From: Daphnia pulex
Taxonomy: Eukaryota; Arthropoda; Branchiopoda; Diplostraca; Daphniidae
Direction of reading: 5' to 3'
Assembly: GCF_021134715.1 (NCBI RefSeq)
Contig: NC_060020.1
Coordinates: 1,302,001-1,366,000, forward strand
DNA length: 64,000 nt
Positions 11,201-23,467 of this stretch are shown here, piece by piece. Under the pieces are notes generated by a model, which did no database searches, had not been told where the DNA came from, and saw only the letters and a program-made list of their open reading frames with translations. Each line of letters begins with the position of its first letter. The first letter of the stretch is position 1. The translations under genes were made by a program, and so were the position numbers.

Positions 11201-13733
11201 CGGAGCGGAAAATCGGATAGTTGAATTTATAAAGCGCTGACGCATATAAAAGAATGGGGATTCACCTTATCACGAAAATATTCCATGACACCGGCCACGG
11301 TTGACGTGCAATGGATCAGGATCAATCCGAGACTGCGTTGGGGATAATCCATTCCAAATCGAGCCAGGATATTGGCACCGGCTCCTTCACCCAAACCGAT
11401 GACGTAAGGGATGGATAGCGCGTCGATTACTTCCATCAATCCATGGCCGATGGTCCTCATATCCGGAAACAGGAAACTGAAATAAAGTCAACGAAAGCGC
11501 AGGTTCAATGTGGGGGGGCTCTAAGTTTAACTTGATAAGAAAACGAGGCAACTTCAAACGGACAAACAACCCCGAGTGCACACATGACATCAATATATAA
11601 TAGCCGTCGTCTCTCTGATCTCCAGAGGCACATGGATGAAGGCACTTTCAACGTCAATTGGCACAGCACAGCACACTCTATAAGCCGGTGGTAGACATAT
11701 ACTGCGCTATAAAGTGCTGTATACCGTTTTCGACAAAAACAAAGCTCCTAAAGTGTGTGTAAAGACTAAAAAGGAGAGACATACTCTTCAGGCAGATCTG
11801 GCGCATAATCTTCTTGGCCTGGTAAGTCGACATGAACGAAGACGGACCGCTCCTTGACGTCAAGCATCGACGGATGATCGAGAAACTTGCAGAATTCGGC
11901 ATCTGTGAAATGGTCCCAAGATAATAAAAATCTTTCCGGTTAATACAGCGACGACATGTTTGTTTCATTCAAAGAATTTATTACATAGTCAATTCGATTC
12001 GACAATTCAAGAGCCTTCAAGCGACACTCTATATCGAAAACTTCTCTCTCTAAATATTATAGAAACGGTATTATTCTATAGGTTACACAAGTCCTGGGGG
12101 GACCCTTTTGAATATTCACGAGGGTTCGAGTTCATGCGGTAAAAAGAGGCTGACACAAACAGACGAAGAGGAGAAACTTACGATTCGATCCCATATCGTG
12201 GACAGTGAGGAAAACCGGCTTGGCATTGCCATGTTGTAGGGATCCCTTCAGGTCGAGTCAATCCGATTTTGGGTGAAAAAAAAGGGACCGGATATAAAAA
12301 AAATAAATCGTGAAAATAGTCAATAAAATAGGGAGACGTAAACAGCAGTAAGAAAATAGCCAGTAGCCAAAAGGAAAACATCATAAACTTTTGTTGTTGT
12401 TTTCCTTTTAGTTTACTTTTGCCAATAACAAATGGATATATATGTGTGCGTACCCACCCAACGAGGGGGGCGTGGGCAATACATGTAATCATTACACGAC
12501 TAATAAAGAAGGGGGGGAACTCGGGCAGCTCCCGCTGGCAAGATGATTAATCAATCGCCACGGTGAGAGTTTCTCTCCCTTGTTATTGTTGCGCCCCAAC
12601 GACCAAATGAAAACAGCCAGTCATTTGGCAATGGCTGTTGGATGTGGATCACAACCGAAACTCATCGCTTATATCATCCGTCTGTCATCCGCCAAACGCG
12701 GAGAAAACTCTCGGAAACAAACAACAGCCAAACTTTCCTTTTAACGTTTTCTTTCCTCCCCTTGTTGACGTATTCCAAACAAAATAGACTGCAGCGCTTA
12801 CCTGAATGTGAACAGTCAAGTTTCCGCAATTGCTGGTGCTGATGATCCTCTTCTGTTCAACGGAAACAAAGAACAAAAGACAAATATTAAGACTTTTGCC
12901 ATGATGATGTATACAGCTCACGTCTCTCTCTATATATACGAGCTCCAGAAAGAAAAACATCAAAAACAACACACACACAGAGATAACTGCGTATGTAACT
13001 TAAATTCAACATTTTCTATTTTTTGCCTTTGTTGACTTTCGTTCGAAACGATTTGAGTCGATTGGATAGAGTCCAAGAAAGAAAAAAAGGAAGAAATGTA
13101 CGTGGACCGATCAAACGGAGACGTGTAGGAGGAGAAAGCCTCACAGTTAAACGCACAAATCGATCGATAAATAAACTTTTTTGAAAAATAAAAAAACGTG
13201 TCTTTTCTCTTTTGTCAGGTTGGGCGGGAGAGAGAGAAAAATGTGCCATATAAACTTCCTTGAAAAAGTAATACGAAGAAAATAAATGGGTCCCAAATAA
13301 ATAAAAAGCTTTTGCTTTTATACATATATATAATAACTGAGGTGATTTAAGTAGCTCTGTAGTAGATAGCTCTATAAAAATGAGATGGGGGAGTTTCGAA
13401 TATATATATATGCAGCGAGGTGCGTCTCGCATAAACAAATAGACGATCGGGATTGAAATGGACATGAAAAGCAGTTTCAATGAATGCTGGAAAGACCAGG
13501 GTCCCTTCTACCCCATCTCAAAAAGAAAAAGGGCTCGTGATAAATAGACGAAAGTATTAAAGGACCTAATGCGATTTTCAAAGGAAAACGGAAATGAAAG
13601 TGACATTGAAAAAGAGGATCAATTTTCTACCGACACAAAATGTAATTATTTTAAAATCAAAGAACAATTGGACCTCTCGGTGAGTGTCGACGTGAGGAAG
13701 CGCGTCTCCGTTCTTGGCGTTATCTGCTGCCAT
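8239..13733 (-). CDS. MESK2: NDRG family protein (MESK2-like), alpha/beta-hydrolase fold without catalytic serine
   Basis: NDRG proteins are cytoplasmic alpha/beta-hydrolase-fold proteins in stress, differentiation and vesicle traffic; the fly homologue is MESK2 (family knowledge). Exons: 12802-12852 (ending NCGNLTVHIQ), 12182-12245 (PVFLTVHDMGSN), 11785-11902, 11266-11476, 10699-10776, 10208 to about 10267, 9929-10038, 8940-9111, 8443-8551 and 8239-8348; phases agree. Exon 11266-11476 has the elbow IGLGEGAGAN, where the expected G-x-S-x-G serine is absent, as in NDRG proteins. Exon 8940-9111 (RTDLSEVLE, LIDGVGDVLNEA) is the late strand region. The tail is Ser/Arg-rich and ends RRLSLAKKD, a typical NDRG phosphorylation-type tail. 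A likely start exon is about 13674-13733 (MAADNAKNGDALPH), with a weak GAG/GTCCAA donor; it is uncertain. The exon at 10208 has no AG acceptor upstream. Length is about 380 residues, normal for the family. The larger introns hold nothing recognised. Confidence 0.88.
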
Positions 13734-15860
13734 GTCGGTCGATCAAACTAACACGTTTTATAAATGGAAAACGCACTGGCGGGATGATACACAACAGCAC
13801 ACGCAATCGAAAAAGAAAAAACGTATTTTTCCCTCTTTTATTCTTTTGTTTGAAACGAGATGGCAACGAACGTTGACGCTGGAAGCTCTGGAGAGAGACT
13901 GGTGCCGCCCTGGCGAAGTGATCCTCTTGGCCCTTTTGCTCTCCTACATCAAGACTTTGGACAGTATAGCAGGAAAGAGAGACCTCAGAGACAGCGGCGC
14001 ACTCCCCTATCGATTTGCAGCACCACCCCACTGCTGGGGTAGTAGCAGCTCACACACAGTGAATAACTAGATGTGTGAGAAATAAAAAAAAGAATATCAT
14101 ATTCTGGTATATCGATGCACAGTCGCAGACCCAATGTATACGTGCGGGTAATAATGGGATGTGGGAACTCATTTCACAATCCGCCAAAAAAAAACAGTGT
14201 TTCTCTCTCTCTCTCTTGGTAGAATAACAAAATATTTGTCATCACAAAAGACATCAAGGATGTATATAAGCCACACAGTGTACTATATCTATAGTCGGCG
14301 CCCTCTTCATTGTCATGCGTAAGACGAGATCCGCGGGGGAATCCGCCGAATAGATCTTTATAGCATGTAAAGCTGTGCTGTATAGAGACTCTTTTTCTCG
14401 GCTTTTATATTATTTGTCTACATTAGTCGCATGGGAAATGCGCAAAAAAATACTTCGGGATGTGTATCTACAGGCCTGGAACATTATGGTCAGCTCCGAG
14501 ATATAGGCTATTATCTTTTATGCCAACGTTCTCTTATCGAATTGGGGTCTCTAATTTTAGACTGCTTGACCTTTAGTCGCGACAACTTGAACAAACAATT
14601 ACTACACAAGAGCGCCCGAGGACGTCTGTATTAATAACGTCCGATAGATTCTTTTGTTTTGTTTTTCTTCTTCCAGCTTCACAATTATGGCTGGAGAACT
14701 GTCGGGATAATTTTTCCCCGTATCGGTCAAATTCTACATTGTCTCTATGACGACTGCGTGATATTTATTGCCCTGAAGTATTTACTATCCCGTGTAATAT
14801 TTGTTACGAGCGCCCATGAGTAAGCGTGATGAAACTTGTGATTGGCACAACTTCTTTTACGCAGTGCATTATTTATCGGCAGTTGGGCATCAATCACCAA
14901 ATATTGGCCTGTATCGTATATCACTTTTTCCCTACCAGCAACGATGGATGCGGTCTCATTTCGGTCGCTGTACACAATAGCCTTAGAATACATGAAAAGC
15001 GGATGTCCTATCAAAAAAAGGAATGTTCAAACCACTCTGCTGGATGGCGAAATTCAATTGATCCCCCACGGTCCATCTCGGGTTCGCTGCTGACCGGTCA
15101 AATGTGTGTGGAACTCTGGCAGGAGATCCGATAACTTTCCCAATTCTTTTTTTTTACTTTAAAAAAAAATAAAAGTTTCATCAATTTGTTGGACCGTCGA
15201 GTCCATGCTGAAGGACTTTGTAATATACCGGAAGAAAGGATTAAAATTCTTGACGTCGTTTTAAATTGACAAATTATGGAAATAAAAAAAGAATCGACGA
15301 TTACAATGTGGGAGGAAAAAATAAAATAAAATATGACTCGGACTTTATTAGAAATGGAGAGTCTAAGGATATAAGGAAGCGAGCACGGTACTCTCCTCAG
15401 TCGGGACAGATGTGTTTTGGGCGATCGATATGAACGCTGCAGGCCGCAGCTTTTTTCTTCTTTCGTTTATTTTATTTATTTCTATATCATTGCGATCTGT
15501 TTTAAAGACCCCGGCTATATAGGATTGCGTGCGACTTGGGCCGGCTGCTGTCCATTGCAAATAGGAAAATGGATAGCTACAGGATATCTGTATACGATTT
15601 TACCGTAGCGAGCAAGAATAAAGATCTCGATGGGGTATCGATAGTAGCCTATCGCCGTATTTATCCTGATTTCAACGCCGAGGCAGACCAACGTTCCCGC
15701 AGTTTTCTGATGAGATTGCGCCCCGGTTAATCCCGCGTTTATAATGTCAAAGGCTCGGCGAAAAGGGGGAGAAAAACATGGCGGAATAATATGAGAACTT
15801 GGCGTTTGTGCTGCAAGGGACACAATATTTAAGTGGAAAACATTGTGGACATTAAACCCG
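13734..15860. other. Spacer upstream of NDRG, no gene supported
   Basis: Probably contains the NDRG promoter and leader. A minus-strand C/T-rich stretch and a plus-strand frame around 14842-15093 (containing DGEIQLIPHGPSRVRC) are open but lack splice context or recognisable similarity. Nothing further is claimed. Confidence 0.35.
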
Positions 15861-16677
15861 TCACCGCCGGCGCTCGGCCTTTGCCAGGTTTTCTATGTCG
15901 TCGCGATCTCCTATTTTCTTTCTCAATACTTTTTCTATTTTTTTTAGATTTGTTCTTTTCTCTATTTTGGGGCGGAGTTTAAAGCGACCGCCGCTGGGGA
16001 ACTGGAGGGTGTTGGATCCATCATTTACGCCCGACAGCGTTCTGTCTTGACGAAAATACAGGCCCAGGGCTCTCTGGTCGGGATATCGATTCCACTCCAG
16101 CACGTTCCAATGCCTCCGCCAAATCTTATATCCGTCTACGGTAAATAAAGTTGCAGGGGTAAAACACATATCTAATATCACCCCGGCCCCACCAACACAT
16201 CATCTTTTTTCACCCTCCCCCACCCAACAGGTCCCGCAGGAACTCACGCCTAGTATACCCACCCTAACTCATTGCTACTCTGCGCCCCAACGTATACATA
16301 AGGAAAAGTCAAAGGTGATGATGCAACAAGGAAGTGCCGGCGTGTAGTGGAAGGGGGCTCTTAGTCATCAAATTTTCCAATTGCACTTTGCTTAAAGTGT
16401 ATAAAGTTCAAATATTTTTGAATTCGATTGTTCAACCATAGACAAAGTTGTGAGGTAAAAAACTGGAAATGGCAAAAATGAACCCTGACTGAGAAAAACA
16501 AAAACAGCTAAAGAAAATAGTTCCAGTCAACGGCATAGCTCAGGATTAATCGTACTCTGTACTGTGTAACGATTTTTTAATCAAGGCCACCAGATAGTCA
16601 AGAAGGAAGAATAGCGATACATTGTTCCTACCTTTAAGTCGGGGAAATATGGCCAGGCATCCACACAAGTGCTTCAT
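15861..16677 (-). CDS. Hypothetical two-exon protein (weak model)
   Basis: Exon 16632-16677 (MKHLCGCLAIFPRLK) ends at a good donor AAAG/GTAGGA. It joins in phase to exon 15861-16135, preceded by the acceptor tttaccgtag, giving DGYKIWRRHWNVLEW and then a basic tail that stops at 15861. The product would be 106 residues. The KIWRRHWNVLE stretch faintly recalls the basic-W-x-V-L motif of PH domains, but the rest is too short for one. The frame could equally follow the exon at 17056-17166, which also ends in phase 1. No family is recognised; treat as a candidate only. Confidence 0.22.
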
Positions 16678-17055
16678 CCGCGTAGTAAAGTTGAATACGC
16701 CAGGCAGGATCAGCAAAAGGGTGACGTCCTCGTGAATACACCCACACTCACATGGGTGTACACGAGAACAAAGAGGATTTAAAGAAAGGGAAAAAGAAGA
16801 AAGATGTCACTTGATCGAGATCGGTAGTTTCTCCAACCAAACGGGGGATGCTATTTATCTAAATAAAAAAATGTCAAATTAAGTTATGAAAAAAATATTT
16901 ACAGAAACAAGTAAGAGAAAAGTTGAAAATGAGACAGTAGGTAAAACATAATTTTTAATATGGGAGAAATGAAAGTTTTGATGTAATACACTGAATTTAT
17001 GCACATTATCTAGCAGGTCTCAGGAATAAAAGTAACAAAAAGAAAAAATCATTAC

Positions 17056-17166
17056 CCGAATGATGATGAGACTGAGATTGTTGCCGATGACAGGTCAACA
17101 CCAGCAGAAGCAAAACTTGCATACATATTGTTATGATGGTTGGCTGTTGGCTCATGCCTCAAATCT
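17056..17166 (-). CDS. Possible signal-peptide exon of an unknown gene
   Basis: A segment flanked by a strong acceptor (ctcctttctgcag) and a GTAATG donor contains an ATG at 17153-17155. It encodes MSQQPTIITICMQVLLLLVL, then a His/Gln/Ser-rich stretch, ending in phase 1. The hydrophobic run LLLLVLTC would serve as a signal peptide. The next exon is not certain; 15861-16135 fits in phase. Partial and unproven. Confidence 0.25.
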
Positions 17167-20100
17167 GCAGAAAGGAGAAGGTTATACGTGATGCAAACAA
17201 ACTGCCAAGCATCGACTGGGGGCTACTACATGGTGCAATTGGTACATGCTGGTCAGAAACTAGCATTTCACTGAAACTGATTTAACTCTTCTATTAAAGC
17301 TCTCTCTATAATTCTATTTGTATTTTTAATTTTATTTACCCGCGTCAACCACCATGGGGTAGTGGAAAGCATGGAGAGCCACCAAGTTCACACCGAGACA
17401 ACCGACAGATGATTAACTGACCAACAGTTATAAAATTTTAAATTAACACGATGACTTCAGTAATTTTATTGATTGTACAATTTCTCGTTCAGACACGTAC
17501 GTTTTCTAAAATTGATCGTTCCGTTTCTTTATAATGCTAATTGCTAAATATCGTTTCGTTTTCGAAACGTGTAGACAATAAAAAAGCAGACGACACTAGT
17601 CATGCAAAAGAGCTAAGATATCGATAGACGATAGAAATTATATAGAAATAATCAATTGACAACTCCCTCATCCAAATCGCTCAAAAACGCGGTTTTGTCA
17701 CATCCTCTGAACGCATTGGAATTATAATAGCATCTATAATAGCTCGCCTGATCATATTACACTGAGCCCCTCCTACTACAGACAGGGAAAAAGTAAAAAT
17801 TTGCAAGCAGCAATCCGCAGATAGCCTAATTACTTTCAGACCGTCACAGCAAGACCCTCCAAAACCTTCTTGGAAGCTAGTGAATAAACATACGTGTGTA
17901 CGCAGCAGCAACCAACAAATATAGAGAGACTGAACTATATTGAAAGGCGGGTCAGTCAGGCGATATCTGATTGAGTGGATATATTTCTTTTTAGATGCCA
18001 GCAGGCTTCAAACGTCGACTGCATATCTAGACATATGGTGGACGACTCCGCACACTCACTGACTGTAATAATCTACATATTAGATAAACATGTCAAAGAG
18101 AAGGAAAAAAAAACCAACATATGTTTGAGCACCGCCAATCGGTCGATCCGCACGTCACAACCGATGGCAATCGAAAGTTTGTCTAAAAACGAAAAACAAC
18201 TGGACCGTGATATAGCTAGTTCAACTTTCGATCCGTGAAAATATTCCGAAGTCTCCTTTATACTTTTCCTGTCCTTGGTCGTTACATCCCGCGACATTCT
18301 GCCAGCAACCCCATCATTCCTTGTGTTTAAGTCACAGCAATTTCCAGTCTCATAATATACACAGCCGGTGCTGTATACAACATCTTTCGGTTTGTTCTTC
18401 CATTCAGCCAAAACTGTCTATAAAACAACTGCTGTTGTTACTGTTATCTTCACGATTGGCCAGCTCGCCCTCCCATTCCTGAAGGCATTGCCTCCGTTTA
18501 TATAGTTTATTGTACATAGCCGATGCAGGAGCGCACGCAGAGACTGGGCACAATTTAATTGTCCAGCTCAACACAATAAGCGGACGGTAAAAACCGCAAC
18601 CGAAATTTTGTTTTGAAAGCGGCGAAACCGCATCCGCATGTCTGCAAACGTGCGCGCTGGACACATATACCGCCCGGCATACGGAATCGGCCGGAGTAGC
18701 TCCTAAAAAAAATGTTTACGGCCGTTATTTATTTGAACGACGGGCGAGTTAGTGAAATACCTGTCGATTGGGGAAAAAAAAAACTAAACCAGGGCGGTAT
18801 TTTGTCTGCCTTTTCGTGTCACCAATTTGAAAAGTGCCAAGCTTTTTAAAATTACATTCTTTAGGAGCAGCAGGACGTATAAGCTTATTATTATTTTGAT
18901 GGCGTTTTATACGGGTATATGATTACAGCGTTGCTGATGTGTGCTGGCGGAATAACACGTAAATGAATGGGACGGGAAAATAAACGGGAGAAGAAACTTT
19001 CACCGAAAAATGGGCGGCCAAATTGTTGAATGTCGTCGTGTGACAAAGCGGCGGTGGAATTGTCACATGCGCGATTGATTTAACTTGCGCACTTTTGTTC
19101 TGTTCTGTTTCTTCCCAGTGAATTTCGGCGTGACTGTTGGTAATAAGAGAGATGTGCTGAGGAAGCTTCGCCATCTAAAGTCATCTAGCGGCCAGTCATC
19201 CAAACACTGTCTTCTAGTAACATTCAAAAATAACAACACCTGGGAAAAACAAAACCAAACAAAACCAAAAAGGAAAGGAGAGCTCGCCAATAATCTCTTC
19301 TTTTTATATTTATATTATTGGCAAAGAAAATTCCAAATAAGAAATAAAAATAACCCGCCACACATTTAGAATTGGAAAGGTCAAAACAATAACGCGTTGC
19401 GACTTATCAACAGCAGATTTCGTTATCAACTGCGCACACAATGGAATACGTGAATACGTATATAAATAACACATACGTTCGTGTATATAGTAACACCAAC
19501 ACAGTTGCTGCACGTAGACACAAAGACAAAATGTTGTTGTTTTGGCCATTCATCCGGGAATGCTAGCATGTGAATGGCATTGTTCCATAGTGACGAATCA
19601 TCCGCTTTCGTCTCTCTCTCTCTTTCTAACCCCAAACTCAACATGGAACATTTTTATCGGCATTTGTTTCGCCCATTGTGTTTGTTGGTTTGATTTTTTG
19701 GCAAAAGGTTTCAAGCAGCGCGCCAGAGGTCGAAAACAAAACGGGGAGGACAACCAACAACAATCCGAATCTGTCATCAGATAACGGAATTTTCCAACAT
19801 GGAACAAAATCGAGAAAATCGAAACGGACAAGCAAAAAAGGGATAAGGGGGGGGGGGAGTTTGGCTGCTGGGGAATGTCGTTACACACACGGACACATGA
19901 TCGTTGCGTGTGTCTTTATATATACACCCCTCGGTATTTTGTGAAAATCGTCTCTCTTTATAATATTCCAGCAACTGTTGCATTATACTAGAAAAGCTTA
20001 GGAGAAGAGTTCTCCACAAGTGAACATGTCCGGGATTGACTCGACTCTATCCTATCGGCATTTCCTTATTATTATTTACCCGTTTTCTCTTTTGTTTTTA

Positions 20101-23100
20101 AGTTTTTGGGATTTTTATTTCGTCTTCCTCATTCCAAATTTGGTGTTGGGTTCAAACGGCGACGCTTATTCACTACATCCGATATTCATCGTTTTCTCTT
20201 TTTATGTAATACTCGGGAAAACTGGGTAGAAGGAGATTGAGTTATACGTATACATCATATTCACTCATTTAAATGTCTGGCATCATCATCGTTTCGTTTG
20301 GGTACGCGGGTATAAGACGATAGAAAACGTCGCCCATCTTTTTCCTTTTGATTATTCCCAGGATAGATCATATGGATGTGATTCAAATGCAAAGACCTGA
20401 CCAAAAGGCATAGTACACAGTGTGTAATGCAGAAGAAGAAGTTGATTTACATTCACGCCCGTTTCTTCTACTGCCGTGCGTAGTGATAGCTGCTGGGCGA
20501 AAGGCACACGCACCAGCACCCACAGACTATAAATATAGATGATAAGTTTTTTTTGGCTTGAGCTGTATATATATGTTTATATGAATCTATACAGCAACAT
20601 GCGCACTCTAGAAGTTGCTGCATAAAGCTGCGCGCTACAGACTGTACATATTACATATTTATTTATATCGCGCGCGCACGGTGAGAGTGGCTATGCAAAT
20701 GTATCCAGCGCGGATGATATGGGAGTCTCCATTCATCACAAACCAGCAACAGAACTAAATAACATTTCCCATCACCTTCTTCTTCTTTTTCTTTAACTTT
20801 TCTTTCTCTCTCTGTCAAAGGGCGAGAACTTTATTATACAACACGTCCGTTCGAATTAAAATTCGAAAGAATTTTTATATAACATCTTTTCATCCCGAAT
20901 TTCAAATAGAGTTACGTGCTGCACTGCGCTGCTGTCCTTCTTCTTCTTCTTCTGGTTTCTTTTCTGCGGTAGTTGAGAAAAAAAACCGTTTCACGTTACG
21001 CTTCGTCTAGCAGCCGGGCCACCACCACCACAGTCTATGTGTCATCATCAAAAATAAATAGATTATTCGAAAAATGTTCAAATATTTATACACCCCCCCA
21101 AAAAATAACAAATAATAATAACAATAAAAAAAGGAACTGTGCCGCGCAGCAGTTGCTTTGATTTAACTTTCATTTCTTTCTATTATTATTACAGCAGCGT
21201 TTGTGGCTTGCGCTGATGTTATTGTTTTTTCTCCCGTCCTTGTTTTTTTAAAAAAAGAGACACACAAAATTACATTTCCCACGGGTCGTTTGTATTATTA
21301 TTTCCTATATAGACGCGCAGCACAGCCCAGGACACTCCTGAGGTTGTAAAAAGAAAAGAAGGAGACAGAGACGGAGAGATGGTATGAGTGTCTCCCACGG
21401 CAACACACATAACACACAGGTATATCACAGCACAACTCTGTGTATAAGACAGCACACAACACAGGTAAAAAAGACTATGCTGTGTTTCTTTTCTTTGGTG
21501 GCTGCTGGACATGACGAATGGCCGCTCGCGCGATCAGTTTGAGCTCGCGCTCCTCGTTTGGCTCGGTGAAATAAAATTTGGGTATGTAAAAGGAGGAGGC
21601 GGAGGAGGAGGAAGGGTCCCTCCTCCGCCAAAAAGGTAAAAACTAAAAACAGCCAAAAATGTCTAAAGGGGGGGACTGTTGGAGAAATAACAAGTTTGGT
21701 CAGTATACAAGTACAATCATCTGTGCTGGGCTTTGATTGAAGGCTATATGGCCGGCTGTGTATATATGTATATACACAGACCCGGTAAGGTATATACTAC
21801 ATATACCCTAATTGAAGGGTCTTTCACCTTCCTTCCTTCCTTCCTCCTTTCTGTCAGGACACTATTTTAACGAAGACGCTGAAACAAACGAACAACACAT
21901 CTTTTCCTCCTCTTATTTATCCGCCCTCTACTCTTCTCTCTTTCTGTTTTATACTCGACCACATCAACAGTTTTTCAAACGTATACAAGAAAGCCGAGTC
22001 TATTTAACCACGGGGGCCCCCCATGCAACTATCATATCGTACGCCGACAAAACTTTTACCTCCCATCTTCTTTTTCTTCTTATATATAGTATACTACACC
22101 AATTAAGCAATTGGCTATAGTTTGACCCCCTTCCAACTTCTATCTCCCCCCCCCCACCTGCCTCCGTGAAAGTCGATCTGTTCGTAATAAGATTTTCAAG
22201 ATGTTTGAGTGTGGGAAAAACGATTTTTAAAAAAATATTATCCCCCCGCCACCCCGTATCAAATAAAATACAAAGAAATTGTGTAACTTTTTTTTCGTTT
22301 ACGATGGCTGTTGTTGTTGTTGTTGTGTCGAGTCGATGGGTTGCCCCGCAGGCAGCACCTGTGCATAATGATTGATTCATTTGAGTATTTTTGATAATGA
22401 TGGGGGTGCTGCAATTGTATAATTTCATATAAAATTTATGGTCAAGTTGATTTCAAATTTATTTAGGCTTAAGACGATCAAGAAAATTGAATTCGGCTCA
22501 AATATAAAAATTTTGTCTCTGAATAAAATTAAAGTGTTTCGTCGTTTTCTTTTTCATCTCCTCCGAAATGGTCGCCAGACTCTCGTCGTCATTTTTACGA
22601 CGTACGGAGCGGAAAACGTGAGAACGATTCCGCAGCTGCAGCTTATACTATATATACGTATATAGTATAGAGAGGCGATGTGTAACTGAACTCTTCAAAA
22701 AGGCTGAAAAGGAAACACATTCGAGAGTCTCAAATATAATAAAAATGTTCCGGATCTGCCGCGTCGAGTTGAGGAGATTCTGACACGCCATCGAAGATCC
22801 TTGGCCATCAGCACGACGCACGTTTTTCTTCCATCGTCTCTTTTTCACACAGAGATAATCAGAGTTAAACCTTATAACCTTATACCTTTTTGTGTGACCT
22901 TTTAGGGGATGGTGTAACTGGTGACAAAAAGTCGTCGATGAGGTTCTGAGGCCAAAAATCAAAGGCACAAATGATCCATCAACTTTCCAATAAAAAAAAA
23001 TTTTGACTGAAACCGAATCGAATGGCACAGGCATCAACTAAAGACGCTCACATTTATACTCGATCCTGACGAAGAGTTTATTACTATGATTAGACTTTTT

Positions 23101-23425
23101 TATTATTCCTTTTCCCTCGAAAGTTGATTCCTTTCGGATTGTACATATCCCCAGCACCTCACTTATTATGTAATTTAACCAAAGGAAAACTCCAAAGGTG
23201 AAAGAGAGCTAAGGGAACAACAACAAACTCTCGGGGGGCCGAGAAGAAGAAAAAGATTTTTTTTTTTCTTTTTTAAAAAGGAATAAAATGAAAAGGATTT
23301 TTATATTCCATCTTTTGATATTAAAAAGAAGAGACTTGTGAGCGAGGACCTCCTGGAGTGCGGGAGCTGAAGACGAAGAAGATTTGACTTTTTTTTCTTA
23401 TTTTTTTTAGTGGTCTATGAAGATG

Positions 23426-23467
23426 AACCCGACCCGGTACGCGCGCTCGTACCGGCCGGGTCGGGTT
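23426..23467. repeat. GC-rich hairpin
   Basis: AACCCGACCCGG at 23426-23437 is exactly complementary, inverted, to CCGGGTCGGGTT at 23456-23467. The interior pairs as TACG with CGTA around a CGCGCT loop, leaving a four-base CCGG bulge. The surroundings are AT-rich, so the structure is locally striking. Function unknown. Confidence 0.7.

Noticed and set aside
13016..13480. Minus-strand 154-codon frame in the NDRG first intron
   Set aside because: Phe/Leu/Tyr/Ser-biased, no splice phase with the NDRG exons, and no recognisable motif.
15861..16135. PH domain in the hypothetical exon
   Set aside because: Only the short KIWRRHWNVLE stretch is reminiscent. The strand pattern and length of a PH domain are missing.
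18073..18664. Two overlapping minus-strand frames with cysteines (CVYYETGNCC)
   Set aside because: They lie in different frames with no splice pair connecting them, no signal peptide, and no known cysteine pattern.
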